From Gammaproteobacteria bacterium (GTDB lineage: Bacteria; Pseudomonadota; Gammaproteobacteria; JAJPIJ01), in NCBI GenBank assembly GCA_022072255.1, contig JAJVHZ010000009.1, positions 1 to 61,373 of the forward strand: a stretch of DNA of 61,373 nucleotides, in the 5' to 3' direction. Under the pieces are notes generated by a model, which did not search any database, was not told where the DNA came from, and saw nothing but the letters and a program-made list of their open reading frames with translations. Position numbers and translations under genes: made by a program. Shown in pieces: positions 16,965 through 25,739 of this stretch. Each line of letters starts with the position of its first letter. Within the stretch, counting starts at the first letter, position 1.

Positions 16965-18596
16965 TTAGGACCAATTGAAGCACATCTGTTGAATCTCCCC
17001 TCTTGCTGCGTCGCTTTTCGAGGCTGCCCCGCATTTGGCCACAGTCGCTCTTCGAGCGTGATTCCCTTCAGGCATAATCAGGAAACCATTCTTCAGTTCG
17101 CCCTCAGATCCCACTCTCGTACAAGCCTGCTCAGTCTCGTCATCGCCGTTATCCAATCGAGCATCAGCCGTAACCGCAATCACACGTTCGGACTCAATAA
17201 CATTGGCTTCCGAGGCAATTTGCGCCTGGTCATTGACAGTGGCCTTCTCCTCGCCCGTTTCCACAGACTGCTCCATGAGGCTGAGGATTTGATGAACGCT
17301 GACGCCAGGCTCGACGGGGCGGAACGCCTCTTCATCGAGGTTCGACAAATCGGGCGAGGCTTCGATCTCCACGCCGGCTTTTGTCAGTTCCCGATTGAGC
17401 GCATTGAGCCTAGCCTTCAGTTCCTCGTACCTGGCCGCAGGCTCAAAGCCCTTGTTCAACTCGGCGGTGATTTGCTGCCGCCGGTGCTCAAGCTCTGCTT
17501 GCGCGGCGAGCGACTTCTCCAGCTTTCCTTCCAGCCCGCGCAGTTGCGCATCCATTGATTGAATGATGCCGGCGTCGCTTTCGCCGAGATTGACGCCGTA
17601 GCCCGGTTCATTCTCGCCAGCGCGAAGAAACAGATCGGTCTCGGAAAAGAGCGAGCTGAGCGCATCGAATTGTCTGCCCGAAGCGCGGGCGATGACCTCG
17701 AAGCCGCGATAACAGCCGACGAGCCTGGTAATCCGGCCTTTGGATCGGGATTCACGAGCGACGACAAAGCAGAGTTGCCGCAGGTGCGCGCCGGCGCGCC
17801 CGCGATCGGTGAATGTGACGGCCTCTTCCGATGAAACGTCTCTTCTCAACTCAATTGTGAAATCGTCGCGTTCGTTCTGGTCTCGCGTCACGATGGCCTT
17901 CCGGTGGCTGGCGATTTCGCGCGCGACTGATTCCATCTGCGATGGCAACAATTCCATCTGCCGGCGCAGGCGCTGCCGGCTTGCGCTCCACGCGCTGTAG
18001 AGCCGTTCGAGCTTCGTCAGTTCGACTTCCACCGCGACCTTTTCGAGAATTTGCGGGTTGCCGCTGGCGATGGCCTTGATCTGCGCGGCGGTCATCACCA
18101 GTTGATCCACGTCTTCGGCGGTGCGCGCGGTTACTTCGCCGGCCATGATCTGGCTGATGAAGCGCGCCTTGCTCTCGACAAGCCCCCACATGAACGCATC
18201 GAAGGAATTTTCGGTAACGTAGGTGCAGATGTGAACTTCGGGGAAGATATTCCCCTGGCGCAGTATTCTGCCTTCGCGTTGCTGAATATCCGCGGGCCGG
18301 AAACAAGGGCTGAGGTGGTGCAATCCTACCAATCGCTCCTGAAAATTGGACCCGATCCCCATCTTCTCCGTCGAGCCGATCAACACGCGAATCCTTCCGG
18401 CATTCACCTCAGCAAACACCTGCGACTTTTTGGCCGGCGTCGGGTAATCGTGAATGAAAGCGATCTCTTCCGCCGGAATGCCGCGAGCGATGAGAGCGCG
18501 CTTGATCTCGCCGTAGACGCTATCGCGGGCCAAAATTTCGGCGGCGGTTTCATACGACTCTTCTGTCAACTCAGTGGGATCGAAGTCGTCAGCCAT
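16965..18596 (-). CDS. C-terminal half of a split SNF2-type helicase/methylase (543 aa)
   Basis: Residues about 25-170 form the second RecA lobe of an SF2 helicase: IKRALIARGIPAEEIAFIHDYPT, then VLIGSTEKMGIGSNFQERL (motif V-like), then QQREGRILRQGN (motif VI). A long helical tail follows to residue 460 with GAHLRQLCFVVARESRSKGRITRLVGCYRGFEV. In related plasmid proteins these sequences continue directly from the part at 19033-22647. Here this gene has its own ATG (18594-18596) and an AAAGGAAG site, so it is translated as a separate subunit. The extreme C-terminus (about the last 50 residues, Cys-rich) looks unlike the family. Confidence 0.85.
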   Translation of the reverse strand: MADDFDPTELTEESYETAAEILARDSVYGEIKRALIARGIPAEEIAFIHDYPTPAKKSQVFAEVNAGRIRVLIGSTEKMGIGSNFQERLVGLHHLSPCFRPADIQQREGRILRQGNIFPEVHICTYVTENSFDAFMWGLVESKARFISQIMAGEVTARTAEDVDQLVMTAAQIKAIASGNPQILEKVAVEVELTKLERLYSAWSASRQRLRRQMELLPSQMESVAREIASHRKAIVTRDQNERDDFTIELRRDVSSEEAVTFTDRGRAGAHLRQLCFVVARESRSKGRITRLVGCYRGFEVIARASGRQFDALSSLFSETDLFLRAGENEPGYGVNLGESDAGIIQSMDAQLRGLEGKLEKSLAAQAELEHRRQQITAELNKGFEPAARYEELKARLNALNRELTKAGVEIEASPDLSNLDEEAFRPVEPGVSVHQILSLMEQSVETGEEKATVNDQAQIASEANVIESERVIAVTADARLDNGDDETEQACTRVGSEGELKNGFLIMPEGNHARRATVAKCGAASKSDAARGEIQQMCFNWS

Positions 18597-18627
18597 TGAA
18601 TCTTCCTTTGATTACTGATGCCGGGTC

Positions 18628-19029
18628 TCAGGCGGCGACCGTATCCCAGCCCGCGCTGTAAATTGGATCGCCGTTCTTGTATCCGATGATGTGTTGCTTT
18701 GATTGCCGGACGAACCGCTCTGCCAGGGTGAAAGTGGCGTAAACGAAATGATCCGCTTCGCCGAATCGAACGAACGACGGCAGGCCACAGGCGCCGAGCG
18801 TCCTGCCAGTGGCGGCGGCTTCCAGATAGACATCAAGCTCCGCCTCGAACACGCCGGTCTTGTCCGAGCTTTCATAAATTCGCACGCCGGGAGCTGCGCC
18901 GCATTCGTTCTCGTACCTGACGATCATCCCATCCTTTTCTACAAAGAGCGTGCGCCAGCCCTCCGCCGGCGCGTCAAAGATGCGAACGCTCACGCCGTCA
19001 CAATCGGGAACCATTTCATATCGAACCAT
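18628..19029 (-). CDS. small protein inserted between the two halves of the split helicase (133 aa)
   Basis: No family is recognised. The protein is beta-rich (MVRYEMVPDCDGVSVRIFD, YENECGAAPGVRIYESSD, EADHFVYATFTLAERFV) and has no signal peptide or membrane span. The start ATG 19027-19029 lies three bases after the stop of the large upstream gene. Its ribosome-binding site AGAAGGAGA overlaps that gene's last codons, so it is translationally tied to the helicase halves. It ends 31 bases before the second half starts. It may bridge the two halves, or be cargo that caused the split. Confidence 0.65.
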   Translation of the reverse strand: MVRYEMVPDCDGVSVRIFDAPAEGWRTLFVEKDGMIVRYENECGAAPGVRIYESSDKTGVFEAELDVYLEAAATGRTLGACGLPSFVRFGEADHFVYATFTLAERFVRQSKQHIIGYKNGDPIYSAGWDTVAA

Positions 19030-19032
19030 CTG

Positions 19033-22000
19033 CTATCTCCTTCTGACCGGGACGCCGAGGTCGCTAAAGACGGCCTGAGCGCCGCGCAGATGCTGCGATT
19101 GCTTGTAGAACTCGGCGATCTTGTCGGCGACGGCTTCGATCTTGGAATAAGCAGGGCGCGGCGCATCCGGCATCACCAGGCGAATGTCGAGCGCGGCCTT
19201 CCGGCCTTCGGTCGTGATCTTGAGCATGTTGTCCGCCTCCGGCGAAACGCGCCGGCTCTTGATCGCCTCGACGCGAGCCGCCAGATTTTTGACGAACCGT
19301 TTGAGTTCGGGACTGGCCGGGATCGTGATGACCTGCGGTGCGCCGCCAGCAATCCGCGGCCGCGGAAGGTTGAGCTGATCGGCGTTCTTCACATCCAGCA
19401 CCTGCCGCCAGAGCGCGGCCAGTTCGGGCAGGTTCGTGAATTTACAAAAGCGCGTGTTGACCCGAAACCCGGAGCAATCCGGCTTCATCTCCAATCCCTG
19501 GCTGGTCTCGGCGAAAAGCTGCGTCCAAGCGTCGAAGTGCGCGATGCCCATTTCTTCGAGCGTGTCGAGCTGCAGGAACTTCATCATCACGTAAACCTCG
19601 GCCAGCGTGTTGCTCACCGGCGTCGCCGTCGCGAAGACCACACGCCCGCCGCCGTCGAGCAGCGACCGCACTTTGATGAACGCGTCGAAGGCTCGCTGCG
19701 AATCGGCGGTGGGGAGTCCGGCGACGTTCCGCATCTTGGTCGGGCAGTAGAGGTTCTTATAAAGATGCGCTTCGTCCACGAATAACGAGTCAACGCCCAA
19801 CTCTTCCCAGGTGATCGTGTGTTTGGAGTCGCGCAGGATGGCGCTTTCGCAATCCTTCAACTTCACTTCGAGCTTCTTGATAGCTCGCTCGATCTCTTTG
19901 ATCGTCTTGCGGTGATCGCCCCGCTCGTCTTTCGGAATGCTTTCGAGGTATTCCCGTAGCACGTCAATCTCGCGCTGGATATATCGCGTGATGGTATCGG
20001 GCGCGACAGGGAGCAATTTGAAGGCCGTGTGGGGGACGATGATCAGGTCCCAATCGCCGGTTGAAATGCGTGAGAGCAGTTCGCCGCGCTGCGACGCGCT
20101 CAGTTCCTCTTTCGACGGCGCAAGCACGTTGATGTCCGGGTAGAGCCGCCGCGCCTCGGCCTCCCACTGCGCGGGCAGGTGATTCGGGACGACGGCCATC
20201 GTCTTGTGGCAGAGGCTCAACCGCTTCAACTCCATCGCCGCCGCGACCATCAGAAATGTCTTGCCTGCTCCAACACAGTGACCGAGGAGCGTCGCCTTGC
20301 TTTGCAAAATTCGAGCGATTCCATCGAGTTGGTGGGGCCGGAGCGTGATGCTCGAATTCATTCCGGACAGTTGCAGGTGGCTGCCGTCGTAGCGCCGCTC
20401 GCGCAGGCAGTTGTACCGCTCGTTGTAGATCGCGCAAAGTTCGCGCGCCCTCGATTCGCTGCTCCAGAGCCATTCAACGAACTTCATTTTGATCTCGGCC
20501 AGTTTCGCCTGCGCCGCGACCGTCTCGGTGTCGTTGAGGACGCGCCGCGTTCCCGCCGGCTCGTCAATCTCGTCGTAGATCATCGGTGTCCGAAGGTTGA
20601 GCCCGTCATCCAGAAGATCAATCGCATTCATTCGCGCCGTGCCCCAGGTCTGCGTCGCTTCGATCGAGTAGCGCGCCCAGTAATTGGAACCTTCGATCTT
20701 CCAGACGCCCAAGGATTCGACGTATTTCACCTGGCCGTCGAACTGCGGGACGATCTCGCGAATGAATTGCCGAACGACGTCTGGCGGAATCCAGCCCGAT
20801 CCGAGCCGAGCGGCGATCTCTTCGGTTCCGAGCGGCGAGGGCTGTACAGCGGTGAGCGCCTCGACGTTCTCTTGAAAGCGGGGATTGAGCGCCGCCGCGG
20901 CCTGCGCCTCTTTGAGCTTCTCGACCACGTTGCCCGACAAATACTCGTCGGCGGTCGCCCAACCGCCAGAAGTCGTTTCAAAGATCAGCCCGCGCAATGC
21001 GCCGGCGGCTTCTTCCCTCGTTTGCCTGGTCACCGCGGCGATGCGGTCGAGGTCAACGCGCCCCGTTTCATTCAGACAGAAGAACAGCGCGTCTTTGGGC
21101 GAGGAGATTTGAGCGAAGTCTTTGCGCGGGCGAATCGTCCGCGAATGAAAGATCGCCGCCCGCTTCCACGATCCTTTGCCCGACGGTTCTTCCAGCGCGC
21201 GCAAGAAAGGCACGAGGGGAGAGCGGCGGTCGAGGTCTTTCAGATTCTGTTTGGCGTTGACGGAGCCGTACCGCGCCGTGAAGCGAAGGTAGAGGCTGTT
21301 CAGCTCGCGCTGCGTACTGGCGAGTTTTTCATCCTCGGCGTCGAGAAGCTGAAGCTTGATGACTTGTTTGGCTGCCGAATAGATGTCGAGCAGGAGTGAG
21401 GCCCGCTGGCGCGAAATCCCGGAGAGGCGATCGAGATCAACGGCGCCGGCCTTCTCTTTCTCCTGTGCATCGTCTACCGGCGATGGCGCCGAAGTAGATT
21501 GATTCGCCGCCGTCGCCGCCATCGCCTGAGGGGGCAGTTGCGAGATCAGCGACTCCCTCAAAGCTGCGGCGAGGTCCCGCCCATCCGGTTTCAATGTGAA
21601 CTCGTGATCGCCGTACATCCCGCGCGAACAGCCCTGTACGCCCAGCATCAGCTCCGGGCGTTCGATGTAGAGCCGGTTGACCGGGACCCGGTATTCCTCG
21701 GCGTTCGGTAAGGCACCCGTCTCAATCCAGGCGAGCTTGTCGCGAGCGTCGCCCGGTGTTGTCTTCCGCCGCAAAATCAACACGTCGGTCACGACCTCGG
21801 TGCCCGCGTTCTTGCGGAAAGCGTTCTCGGGCAAACGTGCGGCGGCGAGCAATTCCGCGTGTTCGGCGATGTGCCGGCGCACGCGCGGATTCACTTTATC
21901 GAGCGTATAGCGCGACGTGATGAAGGCGATGATCCCGCCCGGCTTCACGAGCCGGAGGCTGCGCGCGAAGTAGTAGTCGTGGATGGCGGCTTTGAGATGG

Positions 22001-22647
22001 CGCTCTTTGATCCGCGGATCGTGAACGGCGTAGTTGCCGAAGGGCGCATTGCTCAGGGCCAGATCGAAGTAGTCGTTCGGCAGCACGGTCTCTTCAAAGC
22101 CCTGCTGGAAGACCTTCGCGTTCGGGTAGAGAAACGCGAGGATGCGCGCGGTGATCGAATCGAGTTCGACGGCCACGCGCTCGGCTTTGGCCGTGATCTC
22201 CGCCGGCATCGCGCCGAAGAAATGGCCGATGCCTGCCGCTGGTTCGAGCACGCCAAGATGGGGGAGAGCGCCGATGCCCAGATGATCCAACGCATCGTAG
22301 ATCGCGCGGATGATCGGGATCGCTGTGTAGTGAGCGTTGAGCGCGCTCGACGTTATCTGCTCCCGCTCTTCCTTGGTCAGAATTCCCGCCAGCGACGGGT
22401 GGATCGGCGCTTGCTGGTAAGCCCCATCGGGAAAGAGCCGGTCCAGCACTTCGCTGTCACCCCAGCCCGAATACCGTACGAGCGTCTGTTGCTCCGCCGG
22501 CGTCAAGCGCCCGGGTGCGCGAGATTCAGCTTCGAGGGATTTGAGCAGTATGATGGCGGCGACATTGAGATTGAAACGAGAAGCCGGGCCGCCGAGATCG
22601 GCAAGGTCTTCGCCCGGCGCGAACCGGAAGTCAGTAAAAGCGGTCAT
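19033..22647 (-). CDS. N6-adenine methylase / SNF2-type helicase, N-terminal part (1204 aa)
   Basis: I start at MTAFTDFRFAPGEDL (ATG 22645-22647). An N6-type methylase domain comes first: motif I LEPAAGIGHF near residue 132 and the catalytic motif as NAPF (SNAPFGNY) near 199, in place of NPPY/NPPF. After about 550 residues of helical linker comes the first helicase lobe: GHCVGAGKTF (Walker A, near 785), VVPNHLPAQWEAEA, and FVDEAHLYKN (DEAH, near 955). It ends at AVFSDLGVPVRRR, exactly where the second RecA lobe should begin. That lobe is encoded separately at 16965-18596. Such giant proteins are typical of plasmids and phages and are thought to protect or process incoming DNA. Confidence 0.9.
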   Translation of the reverse strand: MTAFTDFRFAPGEDLADLGGPASRFNLNVAAIILLKSLEAESRAPGRLTPAEQQTLVRYSGWGDSEVLDRLFPDGAYQQAPIHPSLAGILTKEEREQITSSALNAHYTAIPIIRAIYDALDHLGIGALPHLGVLEPAAGIGHFFGAMPAEITAKAERVAVELDSITARILAFLYPNAKVFQQGFEETVLPNDYFDLALSNAPFGNYAVHDPRIKERHLKAAIHDYYFARSLRLVKPGGIIAFITSRYTLDKVNPRVRRHIAEHAELLAAARLPENAFRKNAGTEVVTDVLILRRKTTPGDARDKLAWIETGALPNAEEYRVPVNRLYIERPELMLGVQGCSRGMYGDHEFTLKPDGRDLAAALRESLISQLPPQAMAATAANQSTSAPSPVDDAQEKEKAGAVDLDRLSGISRQRASLLLDIYSAAKQVIKLQLLDAEDEKLASTQRELNSLYLRFTARYGSVNAKQNLKDLDRRSPLVPFLRALEEPSGKGSWKRAAIFHSRTIRPRKDFAQISSPKDALFFCLNETGRVDLDRIAAVTRQTREEAAGALRGLIFETTSGGWATADEYLSGNVVEKLKEAQAAAALNPRFQENVEALTAVQPSPLGTEEIAARLGSGWIPPDVVRQFIREIVPQFDGQVKYVESLGVWKIEGSNYWARYSIEATQTWGTARMNAIDLLDDGLNLRTPMIYDEIDEPAGTRRVLNDTETVAAQAKLAEIKMKFVEWLWSSESRARELCAIYNERYNCLRERRYDGSHLQLSGMNSSITLRPHQLDGIARILQSKATLLGHCVGAGKTFLMVAAAMELKRLSLCHKTMAVVPNHLPAQWEAEARRLYPDINVLAPSKEELSASQRGELLSRISTGDWDLIIVPHTAFKLLPVAPDTITRYIQREIDVLREYLESIPKDERGDHRKTIKEIERAIKKLEVKLKDCESAILRDSKHTITWEELGVDSLFVDEAHLYKNLYCPTKMRNVAGLPTADSQRAFDAFIKVRSLLDGGGRVVFATATPVSNTLAEVYVMMKFLQLDTLEEMGIAHFDAWTQLFAETSQGLEMKPDCSGFRVNTRFCKFTNLPELAALWRQVLDVKNADQLNLPRPRIAGGAPQVITIPASPELKRFVKNLAARVEAIKSRRVSPEADNMLKITTEGRKAALDIRLVMPDAPRPAYSKIEAVADKIAEFYKQSQHLRGAQAVFSDLGVPVRRR

Positions 22648-22703
22648 CGGAAACTCTCCCCTGATGCAAGTTGGCAATCGGCAGCGGACGAAGCAGCCGC
22701 CGC

Positions 22704-23870
22704 TCACCTCACTTGCAAACCGCTTCTGTTTTTCGTCTTGATGGGAAACGCGCTGAGTTCGGCGAAGCGCGCTACTGCGATCTGCCGGAAGTGGGGGCTG
22801 AGGCGGTTGAGCCAGGATCGAACGCTAATGGATGTGATCGGAAAGTTGCGAACGGCAGCGTCGTCAATTCCTTTAACCCGGCCATCCCACAAAGCGATGC
22901 GCGTCGTGGCAAGCGTCTTTTCGCGCCGCATCCGTTTGGCGATCAACGCAGCCAGATGAAAGCAGACCGCTTCGTTTGAATAACTGTCCGCATCGAACGC
23001 AATCCATGTGCGCCGGCGGTGTGTGAGTTCGACGAGCGCGTCGTGATTGGCCGTCACGCAGGGCGTTGCGACGATGTGCAGGTCGGGACGAAGCGCGGAG
23101 AGGACATCGGCTTTGAGTACACCTTCGACAATTACAATCTGGGCATCGCGGGGGAGATCGGCGAAATGGAATTTGTAATGAAGAGGGCTGCCGGATCCAC
23201 ACCCGTGCGGCAGATCGGAAGAAGAGAGCCAGAGATAACGAACACCATTCTTTGCGGCCAGTGGCAGCCGCATCTGGCAGGCTTGAATGCGCCCCGCTTC
23301 GTCACGCACGGGAATGAGCAGTCTCGGCAGCAGATAATCTTTCGGCTTCCAGAGATGGATGCCCCCGTGGTCCTTCCAAAATCCTGGGACACCCAGCAGC
23401 GAATCGGCCCCTGGGAATTGGCCACTTGTCTCTTGCAGGAGCTGCCGCGCGAGGCGATCTCGTTCTCTCGAACCTGCCGGCAGCCCGCCGTAGTTGCCGA
23501 AATGACATTCGCTCAACCCGCGCGCACGAAGGCCTTTTTCGCCGCTGATGAGCAAGCCGCGGTAACGCTCAGCAGGGCTGAGTTCAATCAGCCTGCCGTA
23601 GACGAAGTCGCGGATTTCGATGGGGACGATCGGCGACTGCGGGAGATCAGCAACAGCAGAGATTTCGATCGCCCATTCTTCGCGCCGATCTTCGTGTATA
23701 AAGATCGCGCCGCCGTGTCGGTTGATCTTCCGCGCCCCCTCGCTGAGGCGCATACATATTGAAATGCGTTCGTCGTGTCTTACGAAGGAGCACCAATCGG
23801 GCTTTCCGCAAATCCGGCAAGGCCTACGCCGGTTTACGCGGCGGAAAATGTTTGAAGTTGCGGTCGGCAT
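22704..23870 (-). CDS. plasmid primase-like protein: zinc finger plus TOPRIM/DUF3854-type domain (388 aa)
   Basis: The N-terminal zinc motif uses C18, C21, C27 and C39 (CRICGKPDWC...SIC). A middle segment (PRLLIPVRDEAGRIQACQMRL) is typical of phage and plasmid primases. A TOPRIM-like core follows: VIVEGVLKADVLSAL (Glu motif) and WIAFDADSYSN (the DxD). The C-terminal part contains ALWDGRVKGIDDAAV, the GxDDA pattern of DUF3854/primase families. It probably makes RNA primers for the replicon. It sits 56 bases upstream of the methylase/helicase gene on the same strand and may form an operon with it. The start is ATG 23868-23870. Confidence 0.85.
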   Translation of the reverse strand: MPTATSNIFRRVNRRRPCRICGKPDWCSFVRHDERISICMRLSEGARKINRHGGAIFIHEDRREEWAIEISAVADLPQSPIVPIEIRDFVYGRLIELSPAERYRGLLISGEKGLRARGLSECHFGNYGGLPAGSRERDRLARQLLQETSGQFPGADSLLGVPGFWKDHGGIHLWKPKDYLLPRLLIPVRDEAGRIQACQMRLPLAAKNGVRYLWLSSSDLPHGCGSGSPLHYKFHFADLPRDAQIVIVEGVLKADVLSALRPDLHIVATPCVTANHDALVELTHRRRTWIAFDADSYSNEAVCFHLAALIAKRMRREKTLATTRIALWDGRVKGIDDAAVRNFPITSISVRSWLNRLSPHFRQIAVARFAELSAFPIKTKNRSGLQVR

Positions 23871-24050
23871 GGCCCAGATGCCAGCCGCACTATTTTGAGA
23901 TGCCGTCAGAATGAGGGAGATCGCTGGAACTGCGATAGGTGTTAATGCCGGCAGATTGTGATTTGGGAGTTCATTTTTTTATTGCCCCGCCTTTATAATC
24001 GGCCTGCCCATTTTTTCTTAAATACTCACTCGGCATAGCGAATCTAAAAT

Positions 24051-25247
24051 ATGACTCACGAGCGTTCAGCGTTTTCGGCTGCGGACTCTGCCTTGGGCTA
24101 TATCTACCAGTGTCGCTATGCGCTGCTTCTGGCTCTGCAACGCCTCCCGCTTGGTGAACCTTTTCAAGTTTCAATAGAGACACTGGATGATGTCGTGTTT
24201 GAGCGCCAGGGCGCAGCAACTGAACTCTTGCAAACGAAACACCATCTTGAGCGTCAGGCTAATTTGACCGATGCGAGCCCGGACCTGTGGAAAACGCTGC
24301 GGATCTGGATAGAGCAGTCGGCAAAGAGGGAGTTGCCGACTGAGACGCTGTTTTTTCTCATTACCACCGCCCCAATTCCTGAAGGTGCTGCGGCGGGTTA
24401 TCTAAAACTAGACTCTCGCAATGAGTTGACGGCGCTGCAGCGCCTTAAGCAGACAGCGCAAACATCTCAAAGTAAGGAGAATCGTGCCGGATACGACGCC
24501 TTCCTCGGTCATCCGGAGAATCAATTACTGGCTATCCTCAGGTCTATTGTCATTATCGGCTCAGTTTCTAATGTCACGGCAATCGAAAATGATCTGCGCA
24601 ACGCCGTCTTCTACGCGGTGAGATCACAATTCTTAGAACCCTTTCTATCGAGGCTAGAGGGCTGGTGGCTTCGCAGAGCGATACAACATCTGTCAGCTGA
24701 TTCCGTCAAACCGATCCTTAGTGAGGAACTGAACGCGCAGATCAACGACTTGCGAGAGCAGTTCAAGCTGGATGCTCTGCCTATAGACGAGGATATTCTC
24801 GACATCGAATGGGATGAAGCCGCGGCAGAAAGCGCCGTCTTCGTTCAGCAACTACATCTGATCAGCATAGGCCGCCCGCGCATCCGTAGCGCGATCCGCG
24901 ATTACTACCGCGCATATGAGCAGCGTTCTCGTTGGTTGCGGGACAAGTTGCTCTACATCGGGGACATCTCTCGCTACGAAAAGCGCCTCGTCGAAGAGTG
25001 GGAACTACAGTTCGAACGTTTCAGGGATCAACTGGGCGATGCGGCCGCTGAAGACGCAAAGAAAAGGGCGGCTCATGATGTTTACGCCTGGGTAGAAACC
25101 TACGTAAATCCCATTCGCCCCAACGTGACTCAGGAGTACATCTGTCGCGGCTCTTACCACATACTTGCGGATGACCTGAAAGTCGGGTGGCACTGTGATT
25201 TCAAAGAGCGGCTGGCGCACCTACTTGAGGGGAAGGAGGTGGCTTAA
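24051..25247 (+). CDS. ABC-3C system effector: DUF4297/Cap4-like nuclease with ABC-3C C-terminal domain (398 aa)
   Basis: The N-terminus SALGYIYQCRYALLLALQR, then ETLDDVVFE and ELLQTKHHL (residues about 13-70), carries the D...ExxQxK motif of the DUF4297 (Cap4-type) dsDNA nuclease fold. The C-terminal region (EYICRGSYHILADDLKVGWHCDFKERLAHL) matches the C-terminal domain of ABC three-component systems. The next gene starts one base after its stop, and the third overlaps the second by four bases, so this is a tight operon. The nuclease is probably kept silent until the SMC-like ATPase senses foreign DNA; this follows from the family and is not shown here. Confidence 0.85.
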   Translation: MTHERSAFSAADSALGYIYQCRYALLLALQRLPLGEPFQVSIETLDDVVFERQGAATELLQTKHHLERQANLTDASPDLWKTLRIWIEQSAKRELPTETLFFLITTAPIPEGAAAGYLKLDSRNELTALQRLKQTAQTSQSKENRAGYDAFLGHPENQLLAILRSIVIIGSVSNVTAIENDLRNAVFYAVRSQFLEPFLSRLEGWWLRRAIQHLSADSVKPILSEELNAQINDLREQFKLDALPIDEDILDIEWDEAAAESAVFVQQLHLISIGRPRIRSAIRDYYRAYEQRSRWLRDKLLYIGDISRYEKRLVEEWELQFERFRDQLGDAAAEDAKKRAAHDVYAWVETYVNPIRPNVTQEYICRGSYHILADDLKVGWHCDFKERLAHLLEGKEVA

Positions 25248-25739
25248 GTGAGTGTCTGGGTGAATCGCCCGCGCGAAGTGGCGAACTTATTCAACCCGAG
25301 CTTTTGCTCTCTACTCCTCTGGGCGGCGGCCAGCGAATATCAGCAGGTGAAGAACACAGGGATGCCAATCGTCTTGTCTTTCATAGTTCCTCCCCTCACC
25401 TTACACAAATCAACAAGAGAGGCGCTGCCGAATGCCATAACGACCTCGCTGACTGTTTGGATAAGCGAACACGCTGACCTCTTACCCGGCTTTGCAGATC
25501 GCACTCGTGATCTACTTCCCTTTGCCCGCGAAGCGCTGTTGTTCGGATCCATACAAGACATTTTCCAAGTCGAGGGAGAGCTTCTCACGCCTACGCGGTT
25601 ACGCGGATTCAACAACTACGCGGAAGAGACGACAGAAGAAGTACGAGAGTGTTTGCGTAAGGCCAGGTTTATTGGCCGCTGGTTCGCCAGGTCAGGCTCT
25701 CCCCCAACGATCTTGGCTTTATTTGGGTTACAACCATGA
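25248..25739 (+). CDS. ABC-3C system middle component (163 aa)
   Basis: The start is GTG 25248, immediately after the stop of the effector gene. The sequence NRPREVANLFNPSFCSLLLWAAASEYQ...MPIVLSFIVPPLTLHKSTREALP...GLLFGS-like segments fit the small middle component (MC3-like) of ABC three-component systems. These precede a DUF3732 ATPase. No catalytic motif is visible; the protein probably links nuclease and ATPase. Its stop overlaps the ATPase start by four bases (ATGA). Confidence 0.8.
   Translation: MSVWVNRPREVANLFNPSFCSLLLWAAASEYQQVKNTGMPIVLSFIVPPLTLHKSTREALPNAITTSLTVWISEHADLLPGFADRTRDLLPFAREALLFGSIQDIFQVEGELLTPTRLRGFNNYAEETTEEVRECLRKARFIGRWFARSGSPPTILALFGLQP

Noticed and set aside
20179-21399. 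406-codon plus-strand frame opposite the helicase/methylase gene
   Set aside because: High-GC third positions of the real gene on the other strand create it; no domain and no ribosome-binding site.
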